Assembly (NCBI RefSeq): GCF_017876535.1
Contig: NZ_JAGIOF010000001.1
Coordinates: 868,001 to 932,000 of the forward strand
Origin: Paeniglutamicibacter kerguelensis
GTDB taxonomy: Bacteria > Actinomycetota > Actinomycetes > Actinomycetales > Micrococcaceae
Reading direction: 5' to 3'
DNA length: 64,000 nt
Position numbers and translations under genes: made by a program. Shown piece by piece: positions 43,467 through 52,205 of this stretch (position 1 is its first letter; every line of letters starts with the position of its first letter). A model generated the notes under the pieces. The model saw only the letters and a list, made by a program, of their open reading frames with translations, was not told the origin of the DNA and did no database searches.

Positions 43467-44537
43467 ATGACCCAGGGATCGCGCTCAAGCCGCGGCAACC
43501 AGCGCCCACAAGGCTCCGGCTCCGGTAACGGCAACGGCCGCGGCCGAGGAGCAGCCGGCGCAGGCCGCTCGAACTCCAACCCGCGCTCGGCCTCCGAACG
43601 CGGCGGCGAATCCACCTCGGGTTCATGGTCCAAGACCCACGGCGGCCCCAAGCAGGGCAAGAAGCCGGGAACCGGCTCCGGTGCCAAGAAGTACACGGGC
43701 CCCAAGGCCTTCGGCAAGGAACGCTTCGGCCAGAATCTCGGTCCGGTCAAGGCCGACCGCCCCAACAAGCCGACCCAGCGCGAGCGCGCCCAGGCCGCAC
43801 ACTCGGATCTCGAGGGCGTGCGCCTGCAGAAGGTCATGGCCAACGCCGGCGTGGCATCCCGCCGCGTCTGCGAGGAAATGATTGCCGGTGGCCGCGTTGA
43901 GGTCAACGGTGCCCTGGTCGTCGAGCCGGGCGTCCGCATCGACCCGGAGCGCGACACCGTGCACGTGGACGGCATGCGCCTGCAGCTCAACGAGGAGATG
44001 AAGTACTTCGTCTTCAACAAGCCGCGCAACGTCGTCTCCACCATGGAGGACCCGGAAGGCCGCAAGTGCATTTCCGACTTCATCCGCAAGAAGGGCCAGG
44101 AACGACTCTTCCACGTCGGTCGCCTTGACTACCAGACCGAGGGCCTGCTGATCCTCACCAACGACGGCGAGATGGCCAACCGCCTTTCGCACCCGTCCTA
44201 CGAGGTTCCCAAGACCTACCTGGTGCAGGTCCGCGGCCCGATGGCCAACGGCGTCGGCGCCCAGATGAAAAAGGGCATCAAGCTCGAAGACGGCTGGGCC
44301 TCCGTGGACTCCTTCCGCCTGATCGACTCGACCCCCGGCTACCTGCTCATCGAGGTCGTCCTGCACTCGGGACGCAACCGCATCGTGCGCCGCCTCTTTG
44401 ACGCGGTCGGCCACCCGGTGACCCGCCTGGTGCGCGTGCAGGTGGGCCCGATCCGCCTGGGCGACCAGAAGCAGGGCACCATCCGCCCCCTGGGCAACCA
44501 GGAAGTCGGACACCTGCTCGCACTGGTGGGGATGTAA
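43467..44537 (+). CDS. rluB: RluB-type 23S rRNA pseudouridine synthase
   Basis: A 356-residue enzyme. Residues 1-115 are a Gly/Ser/Arg/Lys-rich disordered extension, much longer than in most homologues. An S4 domain spans about 117-165 (LEGVRLQKVMANAGVASRRV). The RsuA/RluB catalytic domain has the active-site Asp in GRLDYQTEGLLILTNDG (about residue 219), and RNRIVRRLFDAVGHPVTRLV completes the family signature. It probably modifies 23S U2605 (E. coli numbering). scpA-scpB-rluB is a conserved order. Confidence 0.92.
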   Translation: MTQGSRSSRGNQRPQGSGSGNGNGRGRGAAGAGRSNSNPRSASERGGESTSGSWSKTHGGPKQGKKPGTGSGAKKYTGPKAFGKERFGQNLGPVKADRPNKPTQRERAQAAHSDLEGVRLQKVMANAGVASRRVCEEMIAGGRVEVNGALVVEPGVRIDPERDTVHVDGMRLQLNEEMKYFVFNKPRNVVSTMEDPEGRKCISDFIRKKGQERLFHVGRLDYQTEGLLILTNDGEMANRLSHPSYEVPKTYLVQVRGPMANGVGAQMKKGIKLEDGWASVDSFRLIDSTPGYLLIEVVLHSGRNRIVRRLFDAVGHPVTRLVRVQVGPIRLGDQKQGTIRPLGNQEVGHLLALVGM

Positions 44538-44544
44538 CAAGACG

Positions 44545-45648
44545 ATGCCCACCACGCACCTGGCCGGACCTGTATTGGTCATCGGGACCGGGCTGCTGGG
44601 CACCAGCGTTGGGCTGGGGCTTAGTCAGCGCGGCCTGAACGTATGGCTTTCCGACCCCTCGCCCAGCGCACAAACCGTGGCGCAGGACATCGGCGCGGGC
44701 ACCATCCACACCCCCGGGCGCCCCCTGGCCCCGGAGCTGGTGGTTGTTGGCGCCCCGCCGGACGTCACTGCGCAGGTCGTCGCCCAGGCACTCCTTGACT
44801 ACCCGATGGCCACCGTGGTGGACATCGCCAGCGTCAAGGAGTCGATCCTCGAGGCCGTGCGTGCGGACACGCGCATCACCGATGCGCACCTGGCCCGCTA
44901 CGTGGGCACCCACCCGATGTCCGGGCGCGAGAAGTCGGGCCCGGCGGCGGCGCGCGGCGAGCTGTTCACCTCGATGCCGTGGGTGGTGTGTGCGCACACC
45001 GGATCCCGCGGCGAATCCGTGAAGACCGCCGAGGCCCTGGCCATCGACCTGGGTGCGACGGTGTCGCGGATGAACGCGCAGGACCACGATTCCTCCGTCG
45101 CGTTGATCTCGCACTTCCCGCAGGTCGCCTCCTCGTTGATCGCCTCTCGGCTGATGAACGCGCCGGGGCATTCGCTCGCGCTGGCCGGCAACGGCCTGCG
45201 CGACACCACCCGGATCGCGGCCAGCGACCCGAAGCTGTGGATCCAGATCCTCAGCCACAACGCCAATGCGCTGGTGCCCATCCTGCGCGGCATGCACGAG
45301 GACCTCGAACGCCTGATCGGCACGCTCGAGGACCCGAGCGCCCCCGGCGCACTGCTTGACCTCGCCCAGCTGATGGGGGAGGGCAACGCCGGACAGGCCC
45401 GGATCCCGGGCAAGCACGGCGCCCCCCCGCAGGCCTTTGCCCTGGTCACCATCGTGGTGCAGGACAGGCCGGGCCAGGTCGCCAAGCTGCTGGTGGACAT
45501 CGGCGATGCGGGAATCAACGTGGAGGACGTCCGGGTCGAGCACTCGGCCGGGCACCAGGTGGGCCTTGTCGACGTCTCGGTGATCCCGGGCCGGCGCGAA
45601 GAATTGATCACAGTGCTCAGCGCACTTGGCTGGAAGGTTGTGCAGTAA
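44545..45648 (+). CDS. tyrA: Prephenate dehydrogenase
   Basis: A 367-residue NAD-dependent enzyme converting prephenate to 4-hydroxyphenylpyruvate for tyrosine. The Rossmann motif is VIGTGLLGTSVGLGL (residues 12-26), and GTHPMSGREKSGPAAARGEL and the HDSSVALISHFPQVASS region are catalytic and dimer signatures. A C-terminal ACT domain (about residues 292-367, FALVTIVVQDRPGQVAKLLV) suggests feedback control by tyrosine. It starts seven bases after rluB, and its stop overlaps the cmk ATG (TAATG). Confidence 0.95.
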   Translation: MPTTHLAGPVLVIGTGLLGTSVGLGLSQRGLNVWLSDPSPSAQTVAQDIGAGTIHTPGRPLAPELVVVGAPPDVTAQVVAQALLDYPMATVVDIASVKESILEAVRADTRITDAHLARYVGTHPMSGREKSGPAAARGELFTSMPWVVCAHTGSRGESVKTAEALAIDLGATVSRMNAQDHDSSVALISHFPQVASSLIASRLMNAPGHSLALAGNGLRDTTRIAASDPKLWIQILSHNANALVPILRGMHEDLERLIGTLEDPSAPGALLDLAQLMGEGNAGQARIPGKHGAPPQAFALVTIVVQDRPGQVAKLLVDIGDAGINVEDVRVEHSAGHQVGLVDVSVIPGRREELITVLSALGWKVVQ

Positions 45649-46313
45649 TGCAGAAAATCGTGGTGGCCGTCGACGGCCCCTCGGGCAGCGGCAAGTCCTC
45701 GGTCTCCAAGGAGGCCGCGCGCCGGCTGGACGCGGCGTACCTGGACACCGGTGCCATGTACCGCGCCGTGACCTGGCACGCCCTCGACGCGGGCACCGAC
45801 CTGACCGACGCCCGGGCCGTTGCCGCCGCAGTCAAGGCCGCGGACCTGTTCATCTCCACCGACCCGGACCTCGAGCTGGTCAAGATCCACGGCACCGACG
45901 TGACCGTGGCGATCCGCGAACCGTTCGTCTCGGAGGCGGTCTCCGCCGTGGCCACCAACCTGGAGGCCCGCAAGGAGCTTGTGGCGCGCCAGCGCGCCAT
46001 CATCGCCGCTCACGACCGCATCGTCGCCGAGGGCCGGGACATCACCACCGTGGTGGCCCCGGACGCCGACGCGCGCATCCTGCTCACCGCCTCGGAAGAG
46101 GCGCGCCTGCGCCGCCGCGGCATCCAGCTGGGTGGCACGCAGTCCGCTGCCGAGCTGGAGACGCAGGTCCTGGCGCGCGACGCCAAGGACTCGACGGTAG
46201 TGAACTTCCATGTCGCGGCCGACGGCGTGGCAACCGTGGATTCCTCGGACCTGGATTTCGAGGAAACCGTCACCGCGGTGCTTGCGGCCATCACGGCGCA
46301 GGCCCGCTCGTAG
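45648..46313 (+). CDS. cmk: Cytidylate kinase
   Basis: A 221-residue CMP/dCMP kinase. The P-loop is GPSGSGKSSVSKEAARRL (residues 8-25), LDTGAMYRAVTWHAL binds CMP, and AEGRDITTVVAPDADARILL is the conserved GRD motif. It is coupled to tyrA by a one-base overlap, and short hairpins (46325-46343 and 46349-46378) separate it from der. Confidence 0.95.
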   Translation: MQKIVVAVDGPSGSGKSSVSKEAARRLDAAYLDTGAMYRAVTWHALDAGTDLTDARAVAAAVKAADLFISTDPDLELVKIHGTDVTVAIREPFVSEAVSAVATNLEARKELVARQRAIIAAHDRIVAEGRDITTVVAPDADARILLTASEEARLRRRGIQLGGTQSAAELETQVLARDAKDSTVVNFHVAADGVATVDSSDLDFEETVTAVLAAITAQARS

Positions 46314-46444
46314 AACCACACCCCGTCCGGGGGTTTCCCGGACAGCTTCCCCGCACCGGCCAAAACGCCGATGCGGGGGCACATGCTTAAATGGATACTG
46401 GCTTCCGCGTTTGGTGGAGGCACGCAACGCAAAGGAACACCACC

Positions 46445-47980
46445 ATGAGTGAGAGCCTGATTACCGGCGACGGCGAAGAATACGTCCCCGTCAACGACGA
46501 CCACATCGCCGACCGCCTGGCTGAAATCAGCGAGGAAGAAGCGGAGCAGCGCGCCAGCGTGCTGCTCTCCGGCCTCGAAGACTACGAGCTTGACCCGGAG
46601 GACGCGGAACTTCTCGCGCGACTGGGCGAGGACTACGACGACGACGCCGACGAGGTCATTCCGCCGGTGCTGGCCATCATCGGCCGACCCAACGTGGGCA
46701 AGTCCACGCTGGTCAACCGCATCCTGGGCCGCCGCGAGGCCGTCGTGGAGGACGTGCCGGGCGTGACCCGCGACCGCGTGTCCTACCAGGCCGACTGGAA
46801 CGGCCGCAACTTCACCGTCGTCGACACCGGCGGCTGGGAGCACGACGCCAAGGGCATCCACGCCCGCGTGGCCGAGCAGGCGGAAATCGCCGCAGACATC
46901 GCCGACGTCATCCTCTTTGTCGTGGACTCGCGCGTTGGCGCCACCGCCACCGACGAGGCCGTCGTAAAGATGCTGCGCCGGAAGAAGAAGCCGGTCCTGC
47001 TGGTCGCCAACAAGGTCGACGATGCGAACCAGGAAGCCGACGCATCATTCCTCTGGGGCCTTGGCTTCGGCCAGCCCTGGCCCGTCTCGGCCCTGCACGG
47101 CCGCGGCGCAGCCGACCTCCTGGATGCGGTTGTTGCAAAGCTTCCCGAGTACTCCGCCTTCGGCGGCATCATCCCGCGCGGCGGCCCCCGCCGCATCGCG
47201 CTGATCGGCCGCCCGAACGTCGGCAAGTCCTCGTTGCTGAACAAGATGGCCGGTTCCGAGCGCGTTGTCGTCGACAACACCGCCGGCACCACCCGCGACC
47301 CGGTCGATGAGCTCGTGGAGCTCGGCGGCGAGGTCTGGCGCTTCGTTGACACCGCAGGCATCCGCCGCCGCCAGCACATGGCGCAGGGCTCGGACTACTA
47401 CGCCTCGCTGCGTACCCAGGCCGCCCTGGAAAAGGCCGAGGTCGCCGTCGTGCTGCTGGCCGTCGACGAGGTGCTCTCGGAGCAGGACGTCCGCATCCTG
47501 CAGATGGCCATCGACTCCGGCCGCTCCCTGGTGCTCGCCTTCAACAAGTGGGACCTGATGGACGACGATCGCCGCCGCTACCTCGAGCGCGAGATCGAAA
47601 TGGACCTGGCGCACGTCGAGTGGGCACCGCGCGTGAACATCTCGGCGAAGACCGGCTGGCACAAGGACAAGCTCGTTCCTGCCCTGCACACGGCCCTGGA
47701 GTCCTGGGACAAGCGCATCTCCACCGGCAAGCTCAACGCCTTCCTGGGCGAGCTTGTAGCGGCCCACCCGCACCCGCTGCGCGGCGGCAAGCAGCCACGC
47801 ATCCTCTTCGGTACCCAGGTGTCTTCGCGGCCACCTCGCTTTGTGCTCTTCACCACAGGTTTCTTGGATCCGGGCTACCGCCGATTCATTACTCGCCGCC
47901 TGCGCGAGACCTTCGGATTCGAAGGAACCCCCCTTGAAGTGGCCATGCGAGTGCGCGAAAAGCGTCAGCGTACAAAGTAG
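46445..47980 (+). CDS. der: Ribosome biogenesis GTPase Der (EngA)
   Basis: A 511-residue double GTPase needed for 50S assembly. The first G domain begins with [16 protein letters not shown] (about residue 80) with DTGGW and NKVD. The second begins with [16 protein letters not shown] (about residue 254) with DTAGIRRR and NKWD. The C-terminal KH-like domain ends [16 protein letters not shown]. The first 70 acidic residues are the extension usual in actinobacteria. Start [13 protein letters not shown] at 46445; the longer frame to 46391 lacks support. Confidence 0.96.
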   Translation: MSESLITGDGEEYVPVNDDHIADRLAEISEEEAEQRASVLLSGLEDYELDPEDAELLARLGEDYDDDADEVIPPVLAIIGRPNVGKSTLVNRILGRREAVVEDVPGVTRDRVSYQADWNGRNFTVVDTGGWEHDAKGIHARVAEQAEIAADIADVILFVVDSRVGATATDEAVVKMLRRKKKPVLLVANKVDDANQEADASFLWGLGFGQPWPVSALHGRGAADLLDAVVAKLPEYSAFGGIIPRGGPRRIALIGRPNVGKSSLLNKMAGSERVVVDNTAGTTRDPVDELVELGGEVWRFVDTAGIRRRQHMAQGSDYYASLRTQAALEKAEVAVVLLAVDEVLSEQDVRILQMAIDSGRSLVLAFNKWDLMDDDRRRYLEREIEMDLAHVEWAPRVNISAKTGWHKDKLVPALHTALESWDKRISTGKLNAFLGELVAAHPHPLRGGKQPRILFGTQVSSRPPRFVLFTTGFLDPGYRRFITRRLRETFGFEGTPLEVAMRVREKRQRTK

Positions 47981-48066
47981 TCCGAAAAATAGGGTAGGGT
48001 TATCTCGGAGCTTTTCGCAGACGGCACCCGCACGCAAGTGATCGGGAGAACGGCTGCGAAAGCAAC

Positions 48067-48140
48067 CGGGCTATGGCGCAGCTTGGTAGCGCGCCTGACT
48101 GGGGGTCAGGAGGCCGTGGGTTCGAATCCCGCTAGCCCGA
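48067..48140 (+). tRNA. tRNA-Pro (anticodon GGG)
   Basis: A complete 74-base cloverleaf: acceptor CGGGCTA with TAGCCCG, discriminator A, anticodon stem CCTGA/TCAGG around loop CTGGGGG (anticodon GGG at 48101-48103), and T-arm GTGGGTTCGAATCCCGC. CCA is not encoded. Two partial copies of its 3' half occur elsewhere in this window (36661-36690 minus, and 48905-48972 plus). Confidence 0.95.
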
Positions 48141-48148
48141 CCGGTTGA

Positions 48149-48193
48149 AACCCCGGCAGTTCAACGAATCAGCGTTGAACTGCCGGGGTTTTT
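48149..48193 (+). terminator. Intrinsic terminator of tRNA-Pro
   Basis: A perfect 18-bp stem (48149-48166 with 48173-48190), loop AATCAG, ending in a run of five T. It is the best textbook terminator in the window. Confidence 0.9.
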
Positions 48194-48668
48194 CTCTGCC
48201 CGGGCTTTTGTGATTTAAGTACTTTCTCGATTCCCCGCCCGCACTCATTGCCAATGGACTGCCAACAGGCTTTGGGGCCCGGCGAAATGGTTTTGTGACC
48301 CTTGTCGCACTGCTTCCTGAAGCCGCGGCCCAAGCGCGCGACGAGCCCCTCCCTTTCCTTTCGGAACGGGAGGGGCTCGTCGCGCGCTTGGGGTGGCGTG
48401 CCTGCCCCTGAGACGCGGATGGTCGGCGGACCTTCCATCGCCTTCCTTGCCCCTGCCGGCCACTTCCCGGGCCATGTTGCCGATCTCCTCTTCGAAACCC
48501 ATGAGGGTTTCCTTTCGAAGATCTGGTTTACCTCTTCGACCTTGGGAAGGTTTGCTGTACATTCACTGGCAACGAGTGATTTGGTGTCATGATTCGCTGG
48601 AGCCGCCAATGCGTTCAAGCGAATTCTTCGGAGCTGTTGCCGCATGCGGCAAGACGGCGTTCAACATT
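48194..48668. other. Gene-poor region with a long perfect hairpin
   Basis: No convincing gene. A frame on the minus strand (48169-48645) runs through the terminator and hairpin and has no family resemblance. The main feature is the 24-bp perfect inverted repeat at 48330-48391. Confidence 0.6.
48330..48391. repeat. 24-bp perfect inverted repeat with 14-base loop
   Basis: Bases 48330-48353 and 48368-48391 are exact reverse complements (arms start CCAAGCGCGCGACGAGCCCC), and the loop can extend the stem by TTCC/GGAA. It has no T-run and no adjacent gene end. Confidence 0.85.
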
Positions 48669-48893
48669 ATGAACAATTCGGCGTATGGGGTTCCCATGAC
48701 AATGCTTGAAGGACAAATGCTCTTGGCCATGGTCGGCATGATGCTCGCTGTGCTGGCTTCCTCGATCCTGGGGCAACGCTGGGCGAATCATCGTGAACGG
48801 TTGGCCCGGGAGGCGGAGTTGAGGCTGCAGGATCGTGGGGCCGCTTCCGGTTCTGAAATTGCGGGGGTTTTCCCCGAAGTGTCTGGCCCGTGA
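48669..48893 (+). CDS. Possible small single-pass membrane protein
   Basis: A 74-residue frame starting MNNSAYGVPMTMLEGQ, or later at ATG 48696/48702. One hydrophobic helix (LLAMVGMMLAVLASSILGQ) is followed by a charged helix (NHRERLAREAELRLQDRG). No family is recognised. The upstream sequence gives no strong ribosome site. It lies inside the segment bounded by tRNA-Pro and its decayed copy. Confidence 0.35.
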   Translation: MNNSAYGVPMTMLEGQMLLAMVGMMLAVLASSILGQRWANHRERLAREAELRLQDRGAASGSEIAGVFPEVSGP

Positions 48894-48904
48894 TGGGCGC
48901 GCAA

Positions 48905-48972
48905 GGATGCGCGCCGCCTGACTGCGTGTCCGCCTGAGATGGCGGCCGCGGGTTCGTATCCCGTTGGCCCGA
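48905..48972 (+). pseudogene. Degenerate tRNA-Pro-like sequence
   Basis: The stretch starting GATGCGCGCCGCCTGACTG and ending CGGGTTCGTATCCCGTTGG, then CCCGATCGG, follows the middle and 3' half of the tRNA-Pro at 48067 in the same orientation. It has small insertions in the anticodon and variable region and changes in the T-loop (TTCGTAT) and acceptor. A functional cloverleaf cannot be folded with confidence. It ends about 830 bp after the intact gene. Confidence 0.55.
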
Positions 48973-49297
48973 TCGGCCGATGCCCGGGTGGTTTGACAAG
49001 CGTTTGGCAAGCCGCCCGGATTCTCCATGCCCAGGGCGATGCGGCACTCCGGTTGGCAGTCGACTGCGCCTGGCCGCTTCGCCCTGAACTAGGGCACCGT
49101 GAGCAGGCCGCCGCTGCGTCCCGGATCCGTGCTTCAACCCGTTACTCAATATGCGCTGCGTCATGCGCCTTTGTGAGTGCACTCACTTCCGGTTATGCTA
49201 TGTGTGCGATATTAGAATTCCGTGTTCGATTATAGAACGCCACGAAACGATGACGACTGAAGTGACTGAATCGTTCACAGAGAAGTGAGGAAAACCA
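48973..49297 (+). promoter_or_regulatory. Promoter and operator region of the aromatic monooxygenase gene
   Basis: The first part holds no gene. TTGTGA (49171-49176), a 17-bp spacer and TATGCT (49194-49199) form a possible promoter. The 14-bp palindrome GTGAGTGCACTCAC (49173-49186) overlaps its -35 box, and GTTCGATTATAGAAC (49224-49238) lies in the leader. GAAGTGAGGAAAA before GTG 49298 is the ribosome site. Confidence 0.5.
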
Positions 49298-51187
49298 GTG
49301 CAGTTCCACCACAACGGGTATGTTTCCGGAAACCCGCTCACCCAGCCACCTGCGGGTGTTGGCATTGACCGCCCAGCGGAACTCCCCGACGAGGTGGACG
49401 TCCTGATCGTCGGCTCGGGCCCGGCCGGCATGATCGCCGCCGCCCAGCTTTCCCAGTTCCCGGGCGTCACCACCCGCATCGTCGAACGCCGCCCCGGCCG
49501 CCTGGAAATCGGCCAGGCCGATGGCATCCAGGCCCGCAGCGTGGAGACCTTCCAGGCCTTCGGCTTCGCCAAACGCATCAGCGAAGAGGCGTACCACATC
49601 ACCGAAACCGCGTTCTGGAAGCCGAACCCGGAGGATCCCTCGAAGATCCATCGCGCGGCCCGCACAGCGGACGACCCGCACGGCATCAGCGAATTCCCAC
49701 ACCTGATCGTGAACCAGGCCCGCGTGCTCGACTACTTCGCCGAGTTCATGCACAACGCGCCAACGCGCATGACGCCCGACTACGGCTACGAGTTCCGCAC
49801 GCTGAGCGTCGACGACGAGGCTGAGTACCCGGTCACGGTGACCCTCGTGCACACCTCGGGAGAGCTCGAGGGCCTGGAACGCATCGTCAAGGCCAAGTAC
49901 GTGGTCGGCTCCGACGGCGCCCGCTCCAAGGTCCGCGAATCCATCGGCTGCACGATGTCCGGCGACAAGGCCAACCACGCCTGGGGTGTCATGGACGTCC
50001 TGGCCGTCACCGATTTCCCCGACATCCGAACCAAGTGCGCCATCCAGTCCGGCAACGGCGGCAGCATCCTGCACATCCCGCGCGAGGGCGGCTCGCTCTT
50101 CCGCATGTATGTCGACCTGGGCGAGGTTGCCGGGGATGACAACGGCAACGTGCGCAACACCCCGCTGGATGAGATCATCGAGAAGGCCAACCAGATCCTG
50201 CACCCGTACACGCTCGATGTGAAGTCGGTGGCCTGGCACAGCGTCTACGAGGTCGGCCACCGCCTCACCGACAGGTTCGACAACCTCAAGGACGGCGACG
50301 CGGCGGACCGCACCCCGCGCGTCTTCATCACGGGCGACGCCTGCCACACGCACAGCGCCAAGGCCGGCCAGGGCATGAACGTCTCGATGCAGGACGGCTT
50401 CAACATCGGCTGGAAGCTCGGCCACGTGCTCGAGGGCCGCAGCCCGGCCGAACTGCTGCGCACCTACTCCGCCGAGCGCCAGGTCATCGCGAAGAACCTG
50501 ATCGACTTCGACAAGCAGTGGTCCACGCTCATGGCCGCAAAACCGGAGGAAATGGCCGATCCGGCCGAGCTGGAGCGCTTCTACGTGCAGACCGCCGAAT
50601 TCCCGGCCGGCTTCATGACCGAGTACAAGCCTTCCATGCTGGTCGGCGAGGCGATCCACCAGGAGCTGGCCACCGGCTTCCCGGTGGGCAAGCGCTTCAA
50701 GTCCTCGCCGGCGTTGCGAGTCTGCGACGCCAACCCGGTGCAGCTGGGCCACCATCACCGGGCCGACGGCCGCTGGCGACTGTACGCCTTCGCCGACGCC
50801 GCGGCGCCGCAGGAGGCCTCCGCGCTGCGCGAATGGGCAGCCTGGCTCACCGAGTCCCCGCAGTCCCCGCTGTTGAAGTACACCCCGGCCGGCACCGACA
50901 TCGATTCGGTGTTCGACGTCAAGGTCGTCTACCAGCAGGACTACACCAACGTCGACCTGGGCCAGATCCCGGCCGCGTTCATGCCCCGGACCGGCGTGTT
51001 CGGGACCATCGACTACGAGAAGGTCTACGCGACGCTCGAGGGAGACGACATCTTCGAGAAGCGCGGCATCTCCCGCGACGGCGCCATCGTGGTGGTCCGC
51101 CCGGACCAGTACGTGGCAAATGTGCTGCCGTTGGGCGCCCGCGAGGAACTGAGCGAGTTCTTCGCGCCCATCCTCATCGAGCACTAG
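49298..51187 (+). CDS. FAD-dependent aromatic monooxygenase (phenol 2-monooxygenase / 3-hydroxybenzoate 4-monooxygenase type)
   Basis: A 629-residue flavoprotein hydroxylase. The FAD GxGxxG motif is in VLIVGSGPAGMIAAAQL (about residues 35-51). The DG motif is GSDGARSKVRESIG, and the GD motif is FITGDACHTHSAKAGQGMNV. The C-terminal thioredoxin-like domain (about residues 450-629) is the one that distinguishes phenol hydroxylase and MobA-type enzymes from shorter hydroxylases. It would use NAD(P)H and O2 to ortho-hydroxylate a phenolic substrate. The substrate cannot be settled because no ring-cleavage genes are adjacent. It starts at GTG, and a perfect terminator follows. Confidence 0.87.
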   Translation: MQFHHNGYVSGNPLTQPPAGVGIDRPAELPDEVDVLIVGSGPAGMIAAAQLSQFPGVTTRIVERRPGRLEIGQADGIQARSVETFQAFGFAKRISEEAYHITETAFWKPNPEDPSKIHRAARTADDPHGISEFPHLIVNQARVLDYFAEFMHNAPTRMTPDYGYEFRTLSVDDEAEYPVTVTLVHTSGELEGLERIVKAKYVVGSDGARSKVRESIGCTMSGDKANHAWGVMDVLAVTDFPDIRTKCAIQSGNGGSILHIPREGGSLFRMYVDLGEVAGDDNGNVRNTPLDEIIEKANQILHPYTLDVKSVAWHSVYEVGHRLTDRFDNLKDGDAADRTPRVFITGDACHTHSAKAGQGMNVSMQDGFNIGWKLGHVLEGRSPAELLRTYSAERQVIAKNLIDFDKQWSTLMAAKPEEMADPAELERFYVQTAEFPAGFMTEYKPSMLVGEAIHQELATGFPVGKRFKSSPALRVCDANPVQLGHHHRADGRWRLYAFADAAAPQEASALREWAAWLTESPQSPLLKYTPAGTDIDSVFDVKVVYQQDYTNVDLGQIPAAFMPRTGVFGTIDYEKVYATLEGDDIFEKRGISRDGAIVVVRPDQYVANVLPLGAREELSEFFAPILIEH

Positions 51188-51257
51188 GCCGGATCCGGAA
51201 CCCAGCGCACCAAGAGCCCGTGTCCGGCCCCGATCTCCGGTGGCCGGCCGCATCCGG

Positions 51258-51310
51258 AAACAGCAGTGTCGCGGCGAATTGGATTCGCCGCGACACTGCT
51301 GTTTTGGTTT
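51258..51310 (+). terminator. Terminator after the aromatic monooxygenase
   Basis: A perfect 21-bp stem (51258-51278 with 51284-51304) with loop TTGGA, followed by TGGTTTTTT. Confidence 0.9.
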
Positions 51311-51412
51311 TTTGCCCGACTCCGAGGCTCTGGGCCCCACCGGTGGATCTATGCCGGCGGGCTTCCCGGCGGCTGCCCTTCGGCCGGATCGCCGACAGCA
51401 TCGCCTGCAGCC

Positions 51413-52036
51413 TCACCGGACGGTCCGACCGTTGTCCCTCCCTGCGAGGCGGCCGTGCCCGGCCCGGCCAGGGTGCGGGACTTCGCTTCCAGCCGCAGCG
51501 ACTTGAGCTTGCGCCCGCGGGAACGCCAGCATGTGCCAAAAAGTTGCGATGCCCGCGAAGAGGAGCAGGCCGGCAACCGCGCCGCCGATCGACCACGAGG
51601 GGAACCAAATCGCCGAGGTGTCGATCATCAGCCGGGCCTTCTGGGGCGCGCCGGATGAATTCAGGTAGATGCCCAAGGTGAGCAGGTTCGGCAGGGCAAC
51701 AAGGACGGCGGCGCCGATGATCACCCATTTCCAGGGCCAAGAAATCTTCTTGTAGCGCACCTGCCACGCAATGAGCAGCGGGATGAAGGTGAAGACAAAA
51801 CCGTAGGTCAGGCCCAGCAGCAACCCGCCGCTGAGCGAGCCCTGCGTTTGGTTGGCGATCCGGGTGGCCCACCAGACGGGCAGGAGCAGGCGAATGACCA
51901 GGAAAGCGACCGCCAGCAGGGCAAGACCCGCCGCGCCCAGGGCGATCCGCAGGCCCCAACGGGGTTTCGGGGCCGCGGGGAACAATGGGGGAAGGCCTGC
52001 CGCCGCCGTCGGTGCGGGGATATCTGAATCTGGCAT
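51413..52036 (-). CDS. Multi-pass membrane protein of unknown function
   Basis: A 207-residue protein starting MPDSDIPAPTAAAGLPPLFP. A Pro-rich cytoplasmic tail precedes four membrane helices (LRIALGAAGLALLAVAFLVI; LLLGLTYGFVFTFIPLLIAW; WVIIGAAVLVALPNLLTLGI; GGAVAGLLLFAGIATFWHML) and a polar Arg/Gly C-terminus. The alignment-free pattern resembles small actinobacterial permease-like hypotheticals. It faces the monooxygenase terminator and diverges from garA. Function unknown. Confidence 0.75.
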   Translation of the reverse strand: MPDSDIPAPTAAAGLPPLFPAAPKPRWGLRIALGAAGLALLAVAFLVIRLLLPVWWATRIANQTQGSLSGGLLLGLTYGFVFTFIPLLIAWQVRYKKISWPWKWVIIGAAVLVALPNLLTLGIYLNSSGAPQKARLMIDTSAIWFPSWSIGGAVAGLLLFAGIATFWHMLAFPRAQAQVAAAGSEVPHPGRAGHGRLAGRDNGRTVR

Positions 52037-52205
52037 GCGTGCATCATCCCATGCAGAAGCGGAAACGGCGGAGATTTTATGGCGCTCTTGCAGGGAATCT
52101 CTATTGATCGCTAGTAGGCTAATCTGGTTGTAGACGCATTGCCCCAATCTGGGATGGGGCAGCGGCTACGGAGTCATTTGAGAAAGAATTTTGGGAGGAC
52201 TGGAC

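Noticed and set aside
48169..48645. 158-residue minus-strand frame after tRNA-Pro
   Set aside because: It overlaps the tRNA terminator and the 24-bp hairpin, with no recognised motif and no ribosome site.
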